A stretch of DNA of 64,000 nucleotides from Micromonospora lupini (GTDB lineage Bacteria > Actinomycetota > Actinomycetes > Mycobacteriales > Micromonosporaceae): positions 1,183,001 through 1,247,000 of the forward strand of contig NZ_JAPENL010000002.1 in NCBI RefSeq assembly GCF_026342015.1, written 5' to 3'. Each line of letters opens with the position of its first letter. The first letter of the stretch is position 1. Shown here one piece after another: positions 48,981 through 57,323 of this stretch. The position numbers and the translations under genes were made by a program. The notes under the pieces are model-generated. The model made no database searches, had not been told where the DNA came from, and saw only the letters and a list, made by a program, of their open reading frames with translations.

Positions 48981-49421
48981 CGCCTGGCGGGGCAGCATGA
49001 GGCGTGCGCCGGGGCCCTCGCCGGCCAGCGCGTCCCCCGGGTTGTAGAGGGTGCAGCGTTGCAGGGACAGGCAGCCGCAGCCGATGCAGCCGTCCAGGTC
49101 GTCGCGGAGTTTGGTGAGCAGCCGGATCCTCTCGTCCAGCCGGCCGCGCCAGCTCGCGGAGAGTCGTTCCCAGTCCTGCGGGCTGGGGGTACGGCCCCCG
49201 GGCAGCGATTCCAGCGCCTCGCGGATCTCGTCAAGCGAGACACCGACCTGCTGGGAGATCCGGATGAAGGCGACCCGCCGCAGTTCGGCGCGGGCGTAGC
49301 GACGTTGGTTCCCGCCGGTGCGGTCGGCGCGGATCAGACCGAGCCGCTCGTAGTAGCGCAGCGCCGACGGCGCGACGCCGGAGCGGACGGACAGCTCGCC
49401 GATCGTCAGTGCGTCCTGCAT
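48963..49421 (-). CDS. soxR: Redox-sensitive transcriptional activator SoxR
   Basis: The 152-residue MerR-family protein has LTIGELSVRSGVAPSALRYY at 5-24 as winged-helix start, a dimerisation helix, and the [2Fe-2S] cluster motif C112-x2-C115-x-C117-x5-C123, diagnostic for SoxR. It senses redox-cycling compounds and NO. I chose ATG 49421 because AAGGA lies 9 bp upstream; an extended start is possible but unneeded. A 30-bp palindrome lies in its promoter. Confidence 0.93.
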   Translation of the reverse strand: MQDALTIGELSVRSGVAPSALRYYERLGLIRADRTGGNQRRYARAELRRVAFIRISQQVGVSLDEIREALESLPGGRTPSPQDWERLSASWRGRLDERIRLLTKLRDDLDGCIGCGCLSLQRCTLYNPGDALAGEGPGARLMLPRQASPDGE

Positions 49422-49428
49422 CACCGGT

Positions 49429-49458
49429 CCTTGAATTGAAGTCGACTTCAACTCAAGG
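49429..49458. promoter_or_regulatory. SoxR-type operator palindrome
   Basis: A 30-bp palindrome matches its own complement at 28 positions, with core TTGAAGTCGACTTCAA. The centre resembles the SoxR box (CAAGTTAACTTG). It lies just upstream of the soxR start, implying autoregulation. Confidence 0.65.
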
Positions 49459-49468
49459 TTAGCGACGA

Positions 49469-50176
49469 TCAGCGCGCGGACGAGACCGCGGGACGACGGC
49501 GTGCGCGCTCGCGACCGAGGATCCAGATCGCCTCGACGCCGTCCTTCCAGGTGATCTTCTTGCCCTCTTCGCGGCCCCGCGCCCGGTAGCTGATCGGCAC
49601 CTCGTACGGGCGGATCTTGCGGCGCAGCAGCTTGCCGGTCACCTCGGCCTCCATGCCGAAGCCCCGCGAGCGCACCTCAAGCGACCGGTAGAGCTCCACT
49701 GGCATCAGCTTGAAGCAGGTCTCCAGGTCGCCGATGTACGAGTTGAACAGGACGTTCGCCGCCATCGTGACGCCCTTGTTGCCCATCACGTACCAGAAGC
49801 TGTAGGCGCTGTGGCTGCCGAAGGTGCGGTTGCCGTAGACCACCGTGGCCCGCCCGTCGAGCACCGGGTCGAGCAGCTTGGGGATGTCCTGCGGGTCGTA
49901 CTCCAGGTCGGCGTCGAGGATGACCATGTAGTCGCCCTCGGCGCTGTCCACAGCCGTCTTGATGGCCGCGCCCTTGCCCGCGTTGCGCTGGTGGGTGATG
50001 ACCCGCAGGCGGGCGTCGTCGGCGCGACCGAGGACCTCGCCGGTGCCGTCCCGGCTGCCGTCGTCGACGACTACCAGCTCGATCTCGCAGGGGTAGTCAA
50101 CCGCCAACGCCTGCTTGAGGGCATCCGCGATGCGTTCTTCCTCGTTGTAGACCGGCATGAGGATCGAGAGCTTCAC
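49469..50176 (-). CDS. Family 2 glycosyltransferase
   Basis: From GTG 50176 (GGAGA 6 bp upstream) the 235-residue GT-A enzyme begins KLSILMPVYNEEERI. It carries the nucleotide motif VVDDGSRDGTGEV, GKGAAIKTAV and the metal-binding VILDADLEYDP. Closing motifs are SYIGDLETCFKLMP and GFGMEAEVTGKLLRR. It looks like a dolichol- or polyprenyl-phosphate sugar synthase without membrane spans. It is divergent from the large membrane glycosyltransferase-like gene at 50301, a natural partner that would use the polyprenyl-linked sugar. Confidence 0.9.
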   Translation of the reverse strand: MKLSILMPVYNEEERIADALKQALAVDYPCEIELVVVDDGSRDGTGEVLGRADDARLRVITHQRNAGKGAAIKTAVDSAEGDYMVILDADLEYDPQDIPKLLDPVLDGRATVVYGNRTFGSHSAYSFWYVMGNKGVTMAANVLFNSYIGDLETCFKLMPVELYRSLEVRSRGFGMEAEVTGKLLRRKIRPYEVPISYRARGREEGKKITWKDGVEAIWILGRERARRRPAVSSAR

Positions 50177-50300
50177 GGGAATCTCCACGGTGGCGACAAC
50201 ACGTCGGGCATAGCCTAGCCTGGCTGGTCAGCCCGACAGCCGCCGCCACCGTCGGACAGCCGGCGTGGCGGCTTCAGCCGGATGGTGTTTACTTCCCGCC

Positions 50301-52490
50301 ATGTCGGCTGCCGGCTCCCTGCTCGCGGTGCTTCCCGCCGCCTCGGTGCTCCTGCTCACTGTCGCGACGACGCCGCGCGGGGTCGACCCGGTGGCGCCGA
50401 CACGGCTCGCCGCGGTGCGCGCGGCCCTGGTCGCCGGGGCGTACGCGGTGCTCGTCGTCGAGGTGCTCGGCGCGCTGCACGCGCTGACCCGGCCGGCGTT
50501 CGTCGTCGCCTGGCTGCTCTTCCTACTCGCCACCGCGACGGCGGTGGGCCTGCGCTGGCGCCGGGACACCCCGCCAGCCGAGGCGCCCGCCGCGACGCCA
50601 CTGCGGGTGCCGGTCGGCGCGGCGGTGGCCGCCGGCGCCGGCCCGGAGACCTCCGTCCCACTCAGCGACCGCGGCCCGGCGGACGGGCACGACGCCGCGC
50701 CGATCCAGACCGGTGGGGTACGCGCCAGAGCAGCCGACACCTGGCGTACGGCGAGCCGGGGCGAGCGGCTGCTCGCCGGCGTCATCGGGGGGCTGGTGCT
50801 GCTGGAGTTGCTTGTCGCGCTGCTGGCCGAGCCGAACAACTTCGACTCGCAGACGTACCACCTGCCCAAGGTCGAGCACTGGGTGGCCCAGGGTGACCTC
50901 GACTTCTGGCCCACCGCCATCCACCGGCAGGTGACCATTCCGCCCGGCGCGGAGTACCTGCTCCTGCACCTGCGCCTGCTCACCGGCGGAGACGCGCTGC
51001 ACAACCTGGTGCAGTGGGCGGCAGGGGTGCTCTGCCTGCTGGTGGCCGCGCGGATCACCGCGCAGCTCGGCGGCGGCCGACGGGCTCAGTTGATCACGGC
51101 GTTCGTGCTGGCCAGCACCCCGATGGTAGTGCTCCAGGCGACCAGCACCCAGACCGACCTGGTCTGCGCGGCGTGGGTGGCGTGCGCCGCGACACTCGTC
51201 CTGGACGGGCTGCGCCGACGGACCGGTTGGGGCACGCTGCTCGCACTCGGTGCGGCCACCGGGTTGACGGCGGTGACCAAGACCAGTGGTCTCATCGCGG
51301 TGGGCCCGCTGCTGGTGCTCTGGGGCCTGGCCCAGCTCCGGCTGGCCCTGGCCGCCCGGGCACCGGCCGCCGGTCGGGTGCGGCCGGTCGGCGGGGTGGT
51401 CCGCGTCGTCGGCGGCTCGGCGCTGATCCTGGTGGTGGCGGCGCTCGTGGTCGGCCCGTTCCTGGCCCGGGTGACAGCCGAGTTCGGGCATCCGCTGGGC
51501 CCGCCGCGGCTGCGGGAGTCGATTCCGATGGAGCGGCACGACCCGGCGTCGGTACTTGTCAACGCGCTGCGGATCGGGCACACGGCGTTCGACACGCCAC
51601 TGGCGCCGCTGCGCAGCGCCAGCGCGGACGCGATAATCGACGGCGCGGACGCGATAGGCGTCGACCCCCAGGACCGGGCGATCACGTTCGGTCGGGAGGT
51701 CTTTCCGGTGCCCGCCTGGTACCCGGACGAGGACCGGGTGGCCTTCCCGATCGCCGGGGCGGTGGCGTTGCTCGGCGCGCTTGTCGCGCTCGTCCGCCCC
51801 CGCCGGATCGACACCGGTCAGGTGGGGCCGCTGCGGGCGTACGCCGTGGTGGTGCTGACCACAGTGCTGCTGCACACGGCGATGCTCAAGTGGCAGCCGT
51901 GGGGCAACCGACTGCTGCTCTACGCCCTGGTTCTCGCCGTGCCGCTCGCGGGGCTGTGGCTGGACGCGCTAATGCGCCGTCAGGCCAGCCGCTCGACCAG
52001 CGCCGCCCCGACGACTGATCGTGCCCGGCGGTCGGTGGCCGCTCTGGCGGTGGTCGCCATGTTGGCCACCTCCGCGCTGGCCGGGGTGCTGGCGCTGTCG
52101 TACGGCTTCCCGCGCCGGCTCGTCGGCTCCGGCTCGGTGTTCACCACCTCGGACTGGGACACCCGGTTCCTACGCCGGCCGGAGTGGGCCGACGAGTTCC
52201 GCTGGGCCGCGGCGGCGGTGCGCGACAGTGGCGCCCGGCGGATCGGGCTGGTGGAGCAGAACGACGACTGGGAGTACCCGTGGTGGCTGCTGCTGCGCCA
52301 GCCGGACGGCAGCTCGCCGGAGCTGGTGTCCTTGCAGTCGGTCCTGCCGGAACGGCCGCCGGCCGACCCGGCCTCGGTGGACGCGATCGTCTGCACGGGC
52401 AGTCAGCCGGCCTGCGCCAAGCTGGTTCCGGCCGGCTGGCGGTTGGAGTTCCGCGGCTACGTGGGCTACGCCCTGCCGCCCGGCCGCTGA
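50301..52490 (+). CDS. Large polytopic membrane protein, GT-C glycosyltransferase-like
   Basis: The 729-residue protein has about twelve membrane segments and a long extracytoplasmic C-terminus. The loop NNFDSQTYHLPKVEHWVAQG near residue 187 contains the acidic and aromatic pattern (D-x2-x-YH) seen in GT-C enzymes of the ArnT/PMT type. IPPGAEYLLLHLRLL follows. It probably moves sugars from polyprenyl phosphate to an exported acceptor. It is divergent from the family 2 glycosyltransferase. Confidence 0.75.
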   Translation: MSAAGSLLAVLPAASVLLLTVATTPRGVDPVAPTRLAAVRAALVAGAYAVLVVEVLGALHALTRPAFVVAWLLFLLATATAVGLRWRRDTPPAEAPAATPLRVPVGAAVAAGAGPETSVPLSDRGPADGHDAAPIQTGGVRARAADTWRTASRGERLLAGVIGGLVLLELLVALLAEPNNFDSQTYHLPKVEHWVAQGDLDFWPTAIHRQVTIPPGAEYLLLHLRLLTGGDALHNLVQWAAGVLCLLVAARITAQLGGGRRAQLITAFVLASTPMVVLQATSTQTDLVCAAWVACAATLVLDGLRRRTGWGTLLALGAATGLTAVTKTSGLIAVGPLLVLWGLAQLRLALAARAPAAGRVRPVGGVVRVVGGSALILVVAALVVGPFLARVTAEFGHPLGPPRLRESIPMERHDPASVLVNALRIGHTAFDTPLAPLRSASADAIIDGADAIGVDPQDRAITFGREVFPVPAWYPDEDRVAFPIAGAVALLGALVALVRPRRIDTGQVGPLRAYAVVVLTTVLLHTAMLKWQPWGNRLLLYALVLAVPLAGLWLDALMRRQASRSTSAAPTTDRARRSVAALAVVAMLATSALAGVLALSYGFPRRLVGSGSVFTTSDWDTRFLRRPEWADEFRWAAAAVRDSGARRIGLVEQNDDWEYPWWLLLRQPDGSSPELVSLQSVLPERPPADPASVDAIVCTGSQPACAKLVPAGWRLEFRGYVGYALPPGR

Positions 52491-52518
52491 GCGCCGGCCG
52501 CTCGGACCGGACCCGAGC

Positions 52519-52596
52519 GTGATCAACACGGTGTCGGCGATATCGGGGCGTCGCACCGACCGGGACACGCCCATGTCACCGAAACCGTGTTGACCA
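52519..52596. repeat. GATC-ended imperfect palindrome
   Basis: TCAACACGGT (52523-52532) and ACCGTGTTGA (52584-52593) are perfect complements, and the inner sequence pairs imperfectly. It lies between convergent genes and is one of three similar elements in the window. Confidence 0.7.
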
Positions 52597-52609
52597 AGCC
52601 TGAGCAGTG

Positions 52610-52639
52610 CGGGCCCCCGGGCGTGCACCCGGGGGCCCG
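52610..52639. terminator. Terminator between convergent genes
   Basis: CGGGCCCCCGGG and its perfect complement with a 6-nt loop, 4 bp before the stop of the leftward lipoprotein gene. Confidence 0.8.
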
Positions 52640-52643
52640 TCGC

Positions 52644-53243
52644 TCACTTGTCGCGCGGGATGAGGATGAGCCGGGCCACGCCCTTGTCGCCGTCCTTGGC
52701 GCCGGCGACGCCTACCTTCGCCCCGACCTTCACCTCGGTCGGCTGCACGGTCGCACGCCGCTCGACGACCCGCAGGTCGTCGCCGAAGGTCCAGGTCATC
52801 GTGAAACCGTCGGTGGACTTGACGGTCATCGAGCTGCCGTCGATGGCTGTCACCTCGCCACGCTGGACGGCGACCGTCTGCGTACCGTTGTCCTTGGTCT
52901 GCACCACCGCCTCGCCGTGCAGGGTGTTCTTGCGCAGCTGCACGCGGGCCTGGTGGCGCTTGCGCCACTCCTCGCCGCGCTTCTGCTTGTCCTTGTCCTT
53001 GGCCGTCGGAGAGGCGCCGGGCGTCGGGGTGGCCGGCGCGGCGACTGTCTGCACGTCCAGGTCGGTGGCGTCGAAGCCCATCGCGGTGAGCGCCTGGCCC
53101 TCCACACCCATCGCGGCGGCAACCTCGACAGCGGCGTCCCGCGCGGGCTGGCTGGCCACCTCGGCCGCGCCGCAGCCGCTGACGCCGAGCGCCACCGCCG
53201 CGAACAGTGCCGTGGTGCCGGTGACGAATCCCCAACGTGGCAT
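52644..53243 (-). CDS. Lipoprotein with OB/DUF5666-like beta domain
   Basis: The 199-residue protein has a lipobox VSGC near residue 24, then a helical Ala-rich linker and a Lys-rich segment (KDKDKQKRGEEWRKR). The terminal beta-rich domain includes QRGEVTAIDGSSMTVKSTDG and KVGAKVGVAGAKDGDKGVAR, the pattern of small DUF5666-like domains. It lies 56 bp downstream of the histidine kinase gene on the same strand and may be co-transcribed as its envelope partner. Confidence 0.75.
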   Translation of the reverse strand: MPRWGFVTGTTALFAAVALGVSGCGAAEVASQPARDAAVEVAAAMGVEGQALTAMGFDATDLDVQTVAAPATPTPGASPTAKDKDKQKRGEEWRKRHQARVQLRKNTLHGEAVVQTKDNGTQTVAVQRGEVTAIDGSSMTVKSTDGFTMTWTFGDDLRVVERRATVQPTEVKVGAKVGVAGAKDGDKGVARLILIPRDK

Positions 53244-53299
53244 GACTCTCCCTCTCGTCCGTGGAGCCCTCAGCCTTCCTCGCGCGGACGAGCGGACCG

Positions 53300-54766
53300 T
53301 CAGGCCGATGTACGGATCCGGTAAGGATCACCGGGCAGCCGGACCGTGAAGGCGGCCCCGCCCTCGGGCGCGTGACCCGCGACGATCTCCCCGCCCAGCC
53401 GGCGGACCAGCCCGGCGGCGAGTGCCAGCCCCAGCCCGCTGCCCACCTTGCGCACCCCCCGGTAGCGCTCGTGCAGCGCTCCCCGCTCGAACGCCACCGC
53501 CAGGTCGTCGTCGGTGAAGCCGGGTCCGCCGTCGCGGACCTCCAGCACGCCGCCGGCCGCCGGGTCCGCACCGACCGGCCGGACCGCGAGCACCACGGGC
53601 GCCCCCGGGGGTACGACCCGCAGCGCGTTCTCCAGCAGCCCGTCCACCACCTGCCGGATGCGACCCGGATCGGTGTACGCGGACACCGGCTGACCTGGCG
53701 TCTCCACGCGGAACGACACTCCCACCGCGGCGCACCGACCCGACCAGGTCGGTTCGGCGTCGGCGGCCAGGCGGGTCAGGTCGACGGGCACCGGTTCCAG
53801 CGGGAAGTCGGCGGCCTCCAGCCGGGCCAGCGCCAGCAGATCGCCGATCAGCCGGTCGAGGTGCTGGGCCTCGACCAGCATGGTCCGGCCGGCGTCGGCG
53901 GTGCCGTCGGTGTCGATGACGCCGTCGGCGAGCGCCTCGGCGTACCCCCGGATGGCGGTCAGCGGGGTCCGCAGCTCGTGCGAGACGGAGAGCAGGAACT
54001 CGCGCTGCCGGCCCTCGCTCGTGGTCAGCGCGGCGGCCAACCCGTTCAGCGCCTCGGCCAGGTCGGCGACCTCGTCCGGCGGTTCGACAGGCACCCGGAC
54101 GGCGCGGTCCCCGGCCCGCAGTCGGGCGGCGGCGGTGGCCGCGACGCGGATCGGTCGGGCCAGGCGGCGGGCCAGCAGGAGGCCGGCCACCACGCCGGCG
54201 GCCAACCCGGCCAGCAGCGGCAACCAGAGGCTGAGCAGCACCTGCGCCCACAACCCGTTCGACGAGGCGCGGGACAGCACCACCCCGTTGCCGCCGGGCA
54301 GCGCCCGGCCCTCCACCAGGGCGCGGTGACCGTTGACCGGGCGGCGGGCCGACACGTTGCGGCCCTGCCCGATCCGCTGCACCACGCGGGTCGGTAGGCC
54401 GGACCGGTCGACGGTTCCGCGCCGGATCAGGTACGCGTCGATGCCCTGGTCGCGCAGTTGCTGGATGAGCCGCTCCTCGTCTGCGGTGCGACCCCGGTCA
54501 AGTCGAGTGCGCAGCACCTCGGCGGCGAGTCGGGCCTGTGCGGCGAGGGCCTGCTGATCGCGTCGCTCCGCGCCACGGATCGCCAGTGGCACCGCGACGA
54601 TGGCCGTGACGAGCACCGACACCAGTGCCACCGCGCAGGTGACAAGCACCGCGCGGGCGGTGAGCGTCCGGCCGAGCCGACGGCGCCGCGGTACGACCGG
54701 CGGGCGGACGCCGATCACCGGCAACGCCATGGTCGGCGACTCGGCGCGTACGGGCTGCTCAGGCAT
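53300..54766 (-). CDS. Sensor histidine kinase
   Basis: The 488-residue protein has two membrane spans (about 38-62 and 175-198) around an extracytoplasmic sensor of about 110 residues. A HAMP domain (ARRLARPIRVAATAAARLRA) follows. The phospho-acceptor is in LLSVSHELRTPLTAIRGYAE near 262, and the ATPase domain has LLENALRV (N box), VRDGGPGF (G1) and KVGSGLGLALA (G2). The start overlaps the response regulator stop by 8 bp, so the pair is translated together. Confidence 0.92.
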   Translation of the reverse strand: MPEQPVRAESPTMALPVIGVRPPVVPRRRRLGRTLTARAVLVTCAVALVSVLVTAIVAVPLAIRGAERRDQQALAAQARLAAEVLRTRLDRGRTADEERLIQQLRDQGIDAYLIRRGTVDRSGLPTRVVQRIGQGRNVSARRPVNGHRALVEGRALPGGNGVVLSRASSNGLWAQVLLSLWLPLLAGLAAGVVAGLLLARRLARPIRVAATAAARLRAGDRAVRVPVEPPDEVADLAEALNGLAAALTTSEGRQREFLLSVSHELRTPLTAIRGYAEALADGVIDTDGTADAGRTMLVEAQHLDRLIGDLLALARLEAADFPLEPVPVDLTRLAADAEPTWSGRCAAVGVSFRVETPGQPVSAYTDPGRIRQVVDGLLENALRVVPPGAPVVLAVRPVGADPAAGGVLEVRDGGPGFTDDDLAVAFERGALHERYRGVRKVGSGLGLALAAGLVRRLGGEIVAGHAPEGGAAFTVRLPGDPYRIRTSA

Positions 54767-55451
54767 CGACCGCGTACCCCACGCCCCGGTGGGTGCGGAT
54801 GACGCTGGCCGGGCCGAGCTTCGCCCGCACCTGGGCGACGTGCACGTCCACAGTGCGGGTTCCGGCGTGCGCGGCGTAGCCCCAGACGCCGGCCAGCAGC
54901 TCCTCCCGGGTGAAGACGCGGCCGGGGCGGGCCATCAGGTGTGCCAGCAGGTCGAACTCCGTGGAGGTGAGCTGCACCGGTACGCCGGCAGCGGTGACCG
55001 TCCGCCGGGCCGGGTCGAGGGTCACCGGGCCGACGACGCGCTGTCGTTCCGCGCCCTCGGGGCCCCCGGCGGTGCGGCGCAGCACCGCGCGTACCCGGGC
55101 GACCAACTCGCGCGGACTGAACGGCTTCGTGACGTAGTCGTCGGCGCCCAGCTCCAGGCCGACGATCCGGTCCACCTCGTCGTCGCGGGCGGTGAGGAAG
55201 ATGACTGGCGTCCAGTCACCGGCCTCGCGCAACCGGCGGCAGATCTCGGTGCCGGGGAGGCCGGGCAGGGCGATGTCGAGGACGCAGGCGACCGGGCGCA
55301 GCCGGCGGGCGGCGCTCAGGCCGGCCTCGCCGTCGCGTTCCAGGTGTACGCCGAACCCGTCGCGGGTGAGGTAGAGCCGGACCAGGTCGGCGATGGCCGG
55401 CTCGTCCTCGACCACGAGGACGAGCCCGCGGTGCGGCGGTTCGACTGTCAC
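54759..55451 (-). CDS. OmpR-family response regulator
   Basis: The GTG at 55451 gives 230 residues. The receiver domain has the acidic pair D16/E17, phospho-acceptor D59 in ACVLDIALPG, T/S in FLTARD and K109 in YVTKPF. The winged-helix domain ends with TRTVDVHVAQVRAKLG and THRGVGYAVD, as in PhoB/OmpR proteins. It acts on unknown promoters under control of the downstream kinase. Longer open sequence upstream is not needed, since the receiver starts here. Confidence 0.92.
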   Translation of the reverse strand: MTVEPPHRGLVLVVEDEPAIADLVRLYLTRDGFGVHLERDGEAGLSAARRLRPVACVLDIALPGLPGTEICRRLREAGDWTPVIFLTARDDEVDRIVGLELGADDYVTKPFSPRELVARVRAVLRRTAGGPEGAERQRVVGPVTLDPARRTVTAAGVPVQLTSTEFDLLAHLMARPGRVFTREELLAGVWGYAAHAGTRTVDVHVAQVRAKLGPASVIRTHRGVGYAVDA

Positions 55452-55543
55452 CGGCCCATGATTGCCGACCCGGTCGGCTCGGCGCGATCGGTGCGTGTTC
55501 GAGTTCGGTAAAGGCGACGTGAAGGGCGACCGGCCGGTCGGCG

Positions 55544-56056
55544 TCAGCGCGCCACGGCGGGGCGGAACGCGCTGGGTCGGACGGCGGCCGGCGCGTCGCC
55601 GATGGTGGCGACGATCCGCTCGCGGGGTGCCCGCAGGCGGGTCCGGAAGGCGTGGTTGAGCAGCGCGTCGAGCTGCCACACCTGCTTCGGGTGGTTGGTG
55701 CGGATGAGGAACCGCTCGCGGATCCCGTCGATAGCGGTGGCGGCCAGCTCGACCGACCCCAGTCGGGGGTCCGGGCTCCAGGTGACGTTGCTCAGCTCGC
55801 GCAGCTCGGTGTTGAGGTGCAGGCGCAGCCGGTGCAGGAGCCGGGTCTGCTGGGTCACCACCAGGCGGCGGTGGGTGAGCAGCAACAGGTAGTCGCCGGT
55901 GACCGGGCGGTCGGGGCGACTGCAGCGGGTGACCAGGATTGTGGCGTCACCGGAGCCGACGCAGCGGCGGAAGACCGGCATGTGCCGGCTCACTGTCTGT
56001 ACGGCAAGGCCGGCCTCGGTGGCGGCCGGGAGGAACGTTCGGGAGAAGACGTCCAT
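55544..56056 (-). CDS. Conserved hypothetical protein, PH-like beta barrel suspected
   Basis: From ATG 56056 the protein has 170 residues; a GTG at 56119 would add 21. It alternates beta strands (DYLLLLTHRRLVVTQQTRLL, then NVTWSPDPRLGSVELAATA, then RERFLIRTNHPKQVW) and ends with a helix HAFRTRLRAPRERI. This resembles PH-like domains that read membrane lipids or partners, but no family is certain. A GACGTG-GGT-CACGTC palindrome at 56085-56099 lies just upstream and would sit inside the gene if the longer start were used. Confidence 0.6.
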   Translation of the reverse strand: MDVFSRTFLPAATEAGLAVQTVSRHMPVFRRCVGSGDATILVTRCSRPDRPVTGDYLLLLTHRRLVVTQQTRLLHRLRLHLNTELRELSNVTWSPDPRLGSVELAATAIDGIRERFLIRTNHPKQVWQLDALLNHAFRTRLRAPRERIVATIGDAPAAVRPSAFRPAVAR

Positions 56057-56167
56057 GACCTGCCCAACGACCTCCCGGACGGGGTGACGTGGGTCACGTC
56101 GAAATTTTGGAAGTTCCACGCGGCGCGTCGCACCGCCTGTCCGACTTCCGACTTGGACGGATGCCGG

Positions 56168-57190
56168 TCAGCGGTCGGGCTGAAGAGGGGTGGCGGCGAA
56201 CAGCTCGGCGAGCCACCCGGGTACCGCCTCGGCGTACTCCGCGCGGGCCGGGTCGGCCGTGTCCAGGGCCCGCCGCCAGGAGAGCGACCGGCTCACCGCG
56301 CCCAGGTTCATGGCCAGGTCGGCGGCCTCGACGAGGGTCCGGCGGTCATGGCTGTCGGTCCACGCCTCCAGGTAGCAGTCGCGCAGCCGGACCAGGCTGG
56401 CATCGCCGGCCGACGCCTCGGTGGCGTACCGGACGGCGCGCAGGGTCACCAGCAGCGTGCCGAACGGGTGGGCCACCGAGGCGTCGCCCCAGTCGAAGTA
56501 GCGGTACCCGGCCGGGCCGGCGAAGACGTTGCCGTCATGCAGGTCGTCGTGCTGCACGGTCGCCGGAATGCCGATGTCCGCGAGCCGGCGACACCGCCGC
56601 GCGTACGCCGGAAGCTCCGCCCGCAGCCGCTCGTACGTCGCGACGGAGAGCCCGCCCTCCGCGCCGACGCGCAGCGAGTCGCGATCGTCGAGCAGCTCGG
56701 CGAGCAGCCCCGCCAGCACCTCCGGGCGGTGGTCCGGTACACCGAGGGCGACCAGTTCGTCGGCGCGCGGCGCGGTGGCGAGTTGGAGTGCCGCGTACCC
56801 GGGCAGCGCCCGCTCCCAGTGCGTCAGGTCGGGGTCGCGGCCCAGCACGTCACGCAGCGACTCGCCGCCGTCGGGAAGCAGCGACCAGCCCCGCTCCCGG
56901 TCCACGGCGATCGGGGTCAGCACCCGCTCGGGCGCCAGCCCGGCCAGCGTCGCGATCAGGACCGCCTCGTGCGCCGTACCCCGGTTGTTGGCCTTGAACC
57001 AGACTGGCCCGGCGTCGGTCGGCACCCGCCAGACCAGCGACCACGGCCGGACGCGGGGCTCCACCGGCCCGGTGACCAGGCGACCGGCGTTGCCGAGTCG
57101 CTCGTCGACCCAGGATCGGGCCTCCTGCTGCCACTCGTCGCTGGACCAGTCGGGGGCGCGCTCGCCGGCGATCGTCGTCACGATGGGCAC
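56168..57190 (-). CDS. Aminoglycoside-phosphotransferase-like kinase
   Basis: The 340-residue kinase-fold protein has a lysine strand in GPVWFKANN near residue 65 and the catalytic Brenner motif VQHDDLHDGNVF near 213. The metal-binding RYFDWGDASVAHP follows near 230. The APH family phosphorylates small hydroxylated molecules such as antibiotics, choline or macrolides. The substrate is not predictable. It is a single gene between a hypothetical gene and the thiolase. Confidence 0.85.
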   Translation of the reverse strand: MPIVTTIAGERAPDWSSDEWQQEARSWVDERLGNAGRLVTGPVEPRVRPWSLVWRVPTDAGPVWFKANNRGTAHEAVLIATLAGLAPERVLTPIAVDRERGWSLLPDGGESLRDVLGRDPDLTHWERALPGYAALQLATAPRADELVALGVPDHRPEVLAGLLAELLDDRDSLRVGAEGGLSVATYERLRAELPAYARRCRRLADIGIPATVQHDDLHDGNVFAGPAGYRYFDWGDASVAHPFGTLLVTLRAVRYATEASAGDASLVRLRDCYLEAWTDSHDRRTLVEAADLAMNLGAVSRSLSWRRALDTADPARAEYAEAVPGWLAELFAATPLQPDR

Positions 57191-57249
57191 CCTAGGCGGC
57201 GTGCCCCGACCGGGGCGAGACCATTTCGCGCGGCGCTCCTCGGCTGCCA

Positions 57250-57323
57250 GCCGAGCCGCCGGGTCGGACCAGCTCGACGTGCCTCGGCTGGCTGCCGAGC
57301 CGCCGGGTCAGACCAGCTCGACG
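57250..57323. repeat. Duplicated 3' end of the thiolase gene
   Basis: Two 30-bp copies (57250-57279 and 57294-57323) differ at one base and are 44 bp apart. The second spans the last codons and stop of the thiolase gene. Small hairpins (CTCGGCT-GCC-AGCCGAG) sit beside each copy. Confidence 0.85.

Noticed and set aside
49811..50218. Plus-strand ORF over the family 2 glycosyltransferase
   Set aside because: Shadow of a gene with intact GT-A motifs on the other strand.
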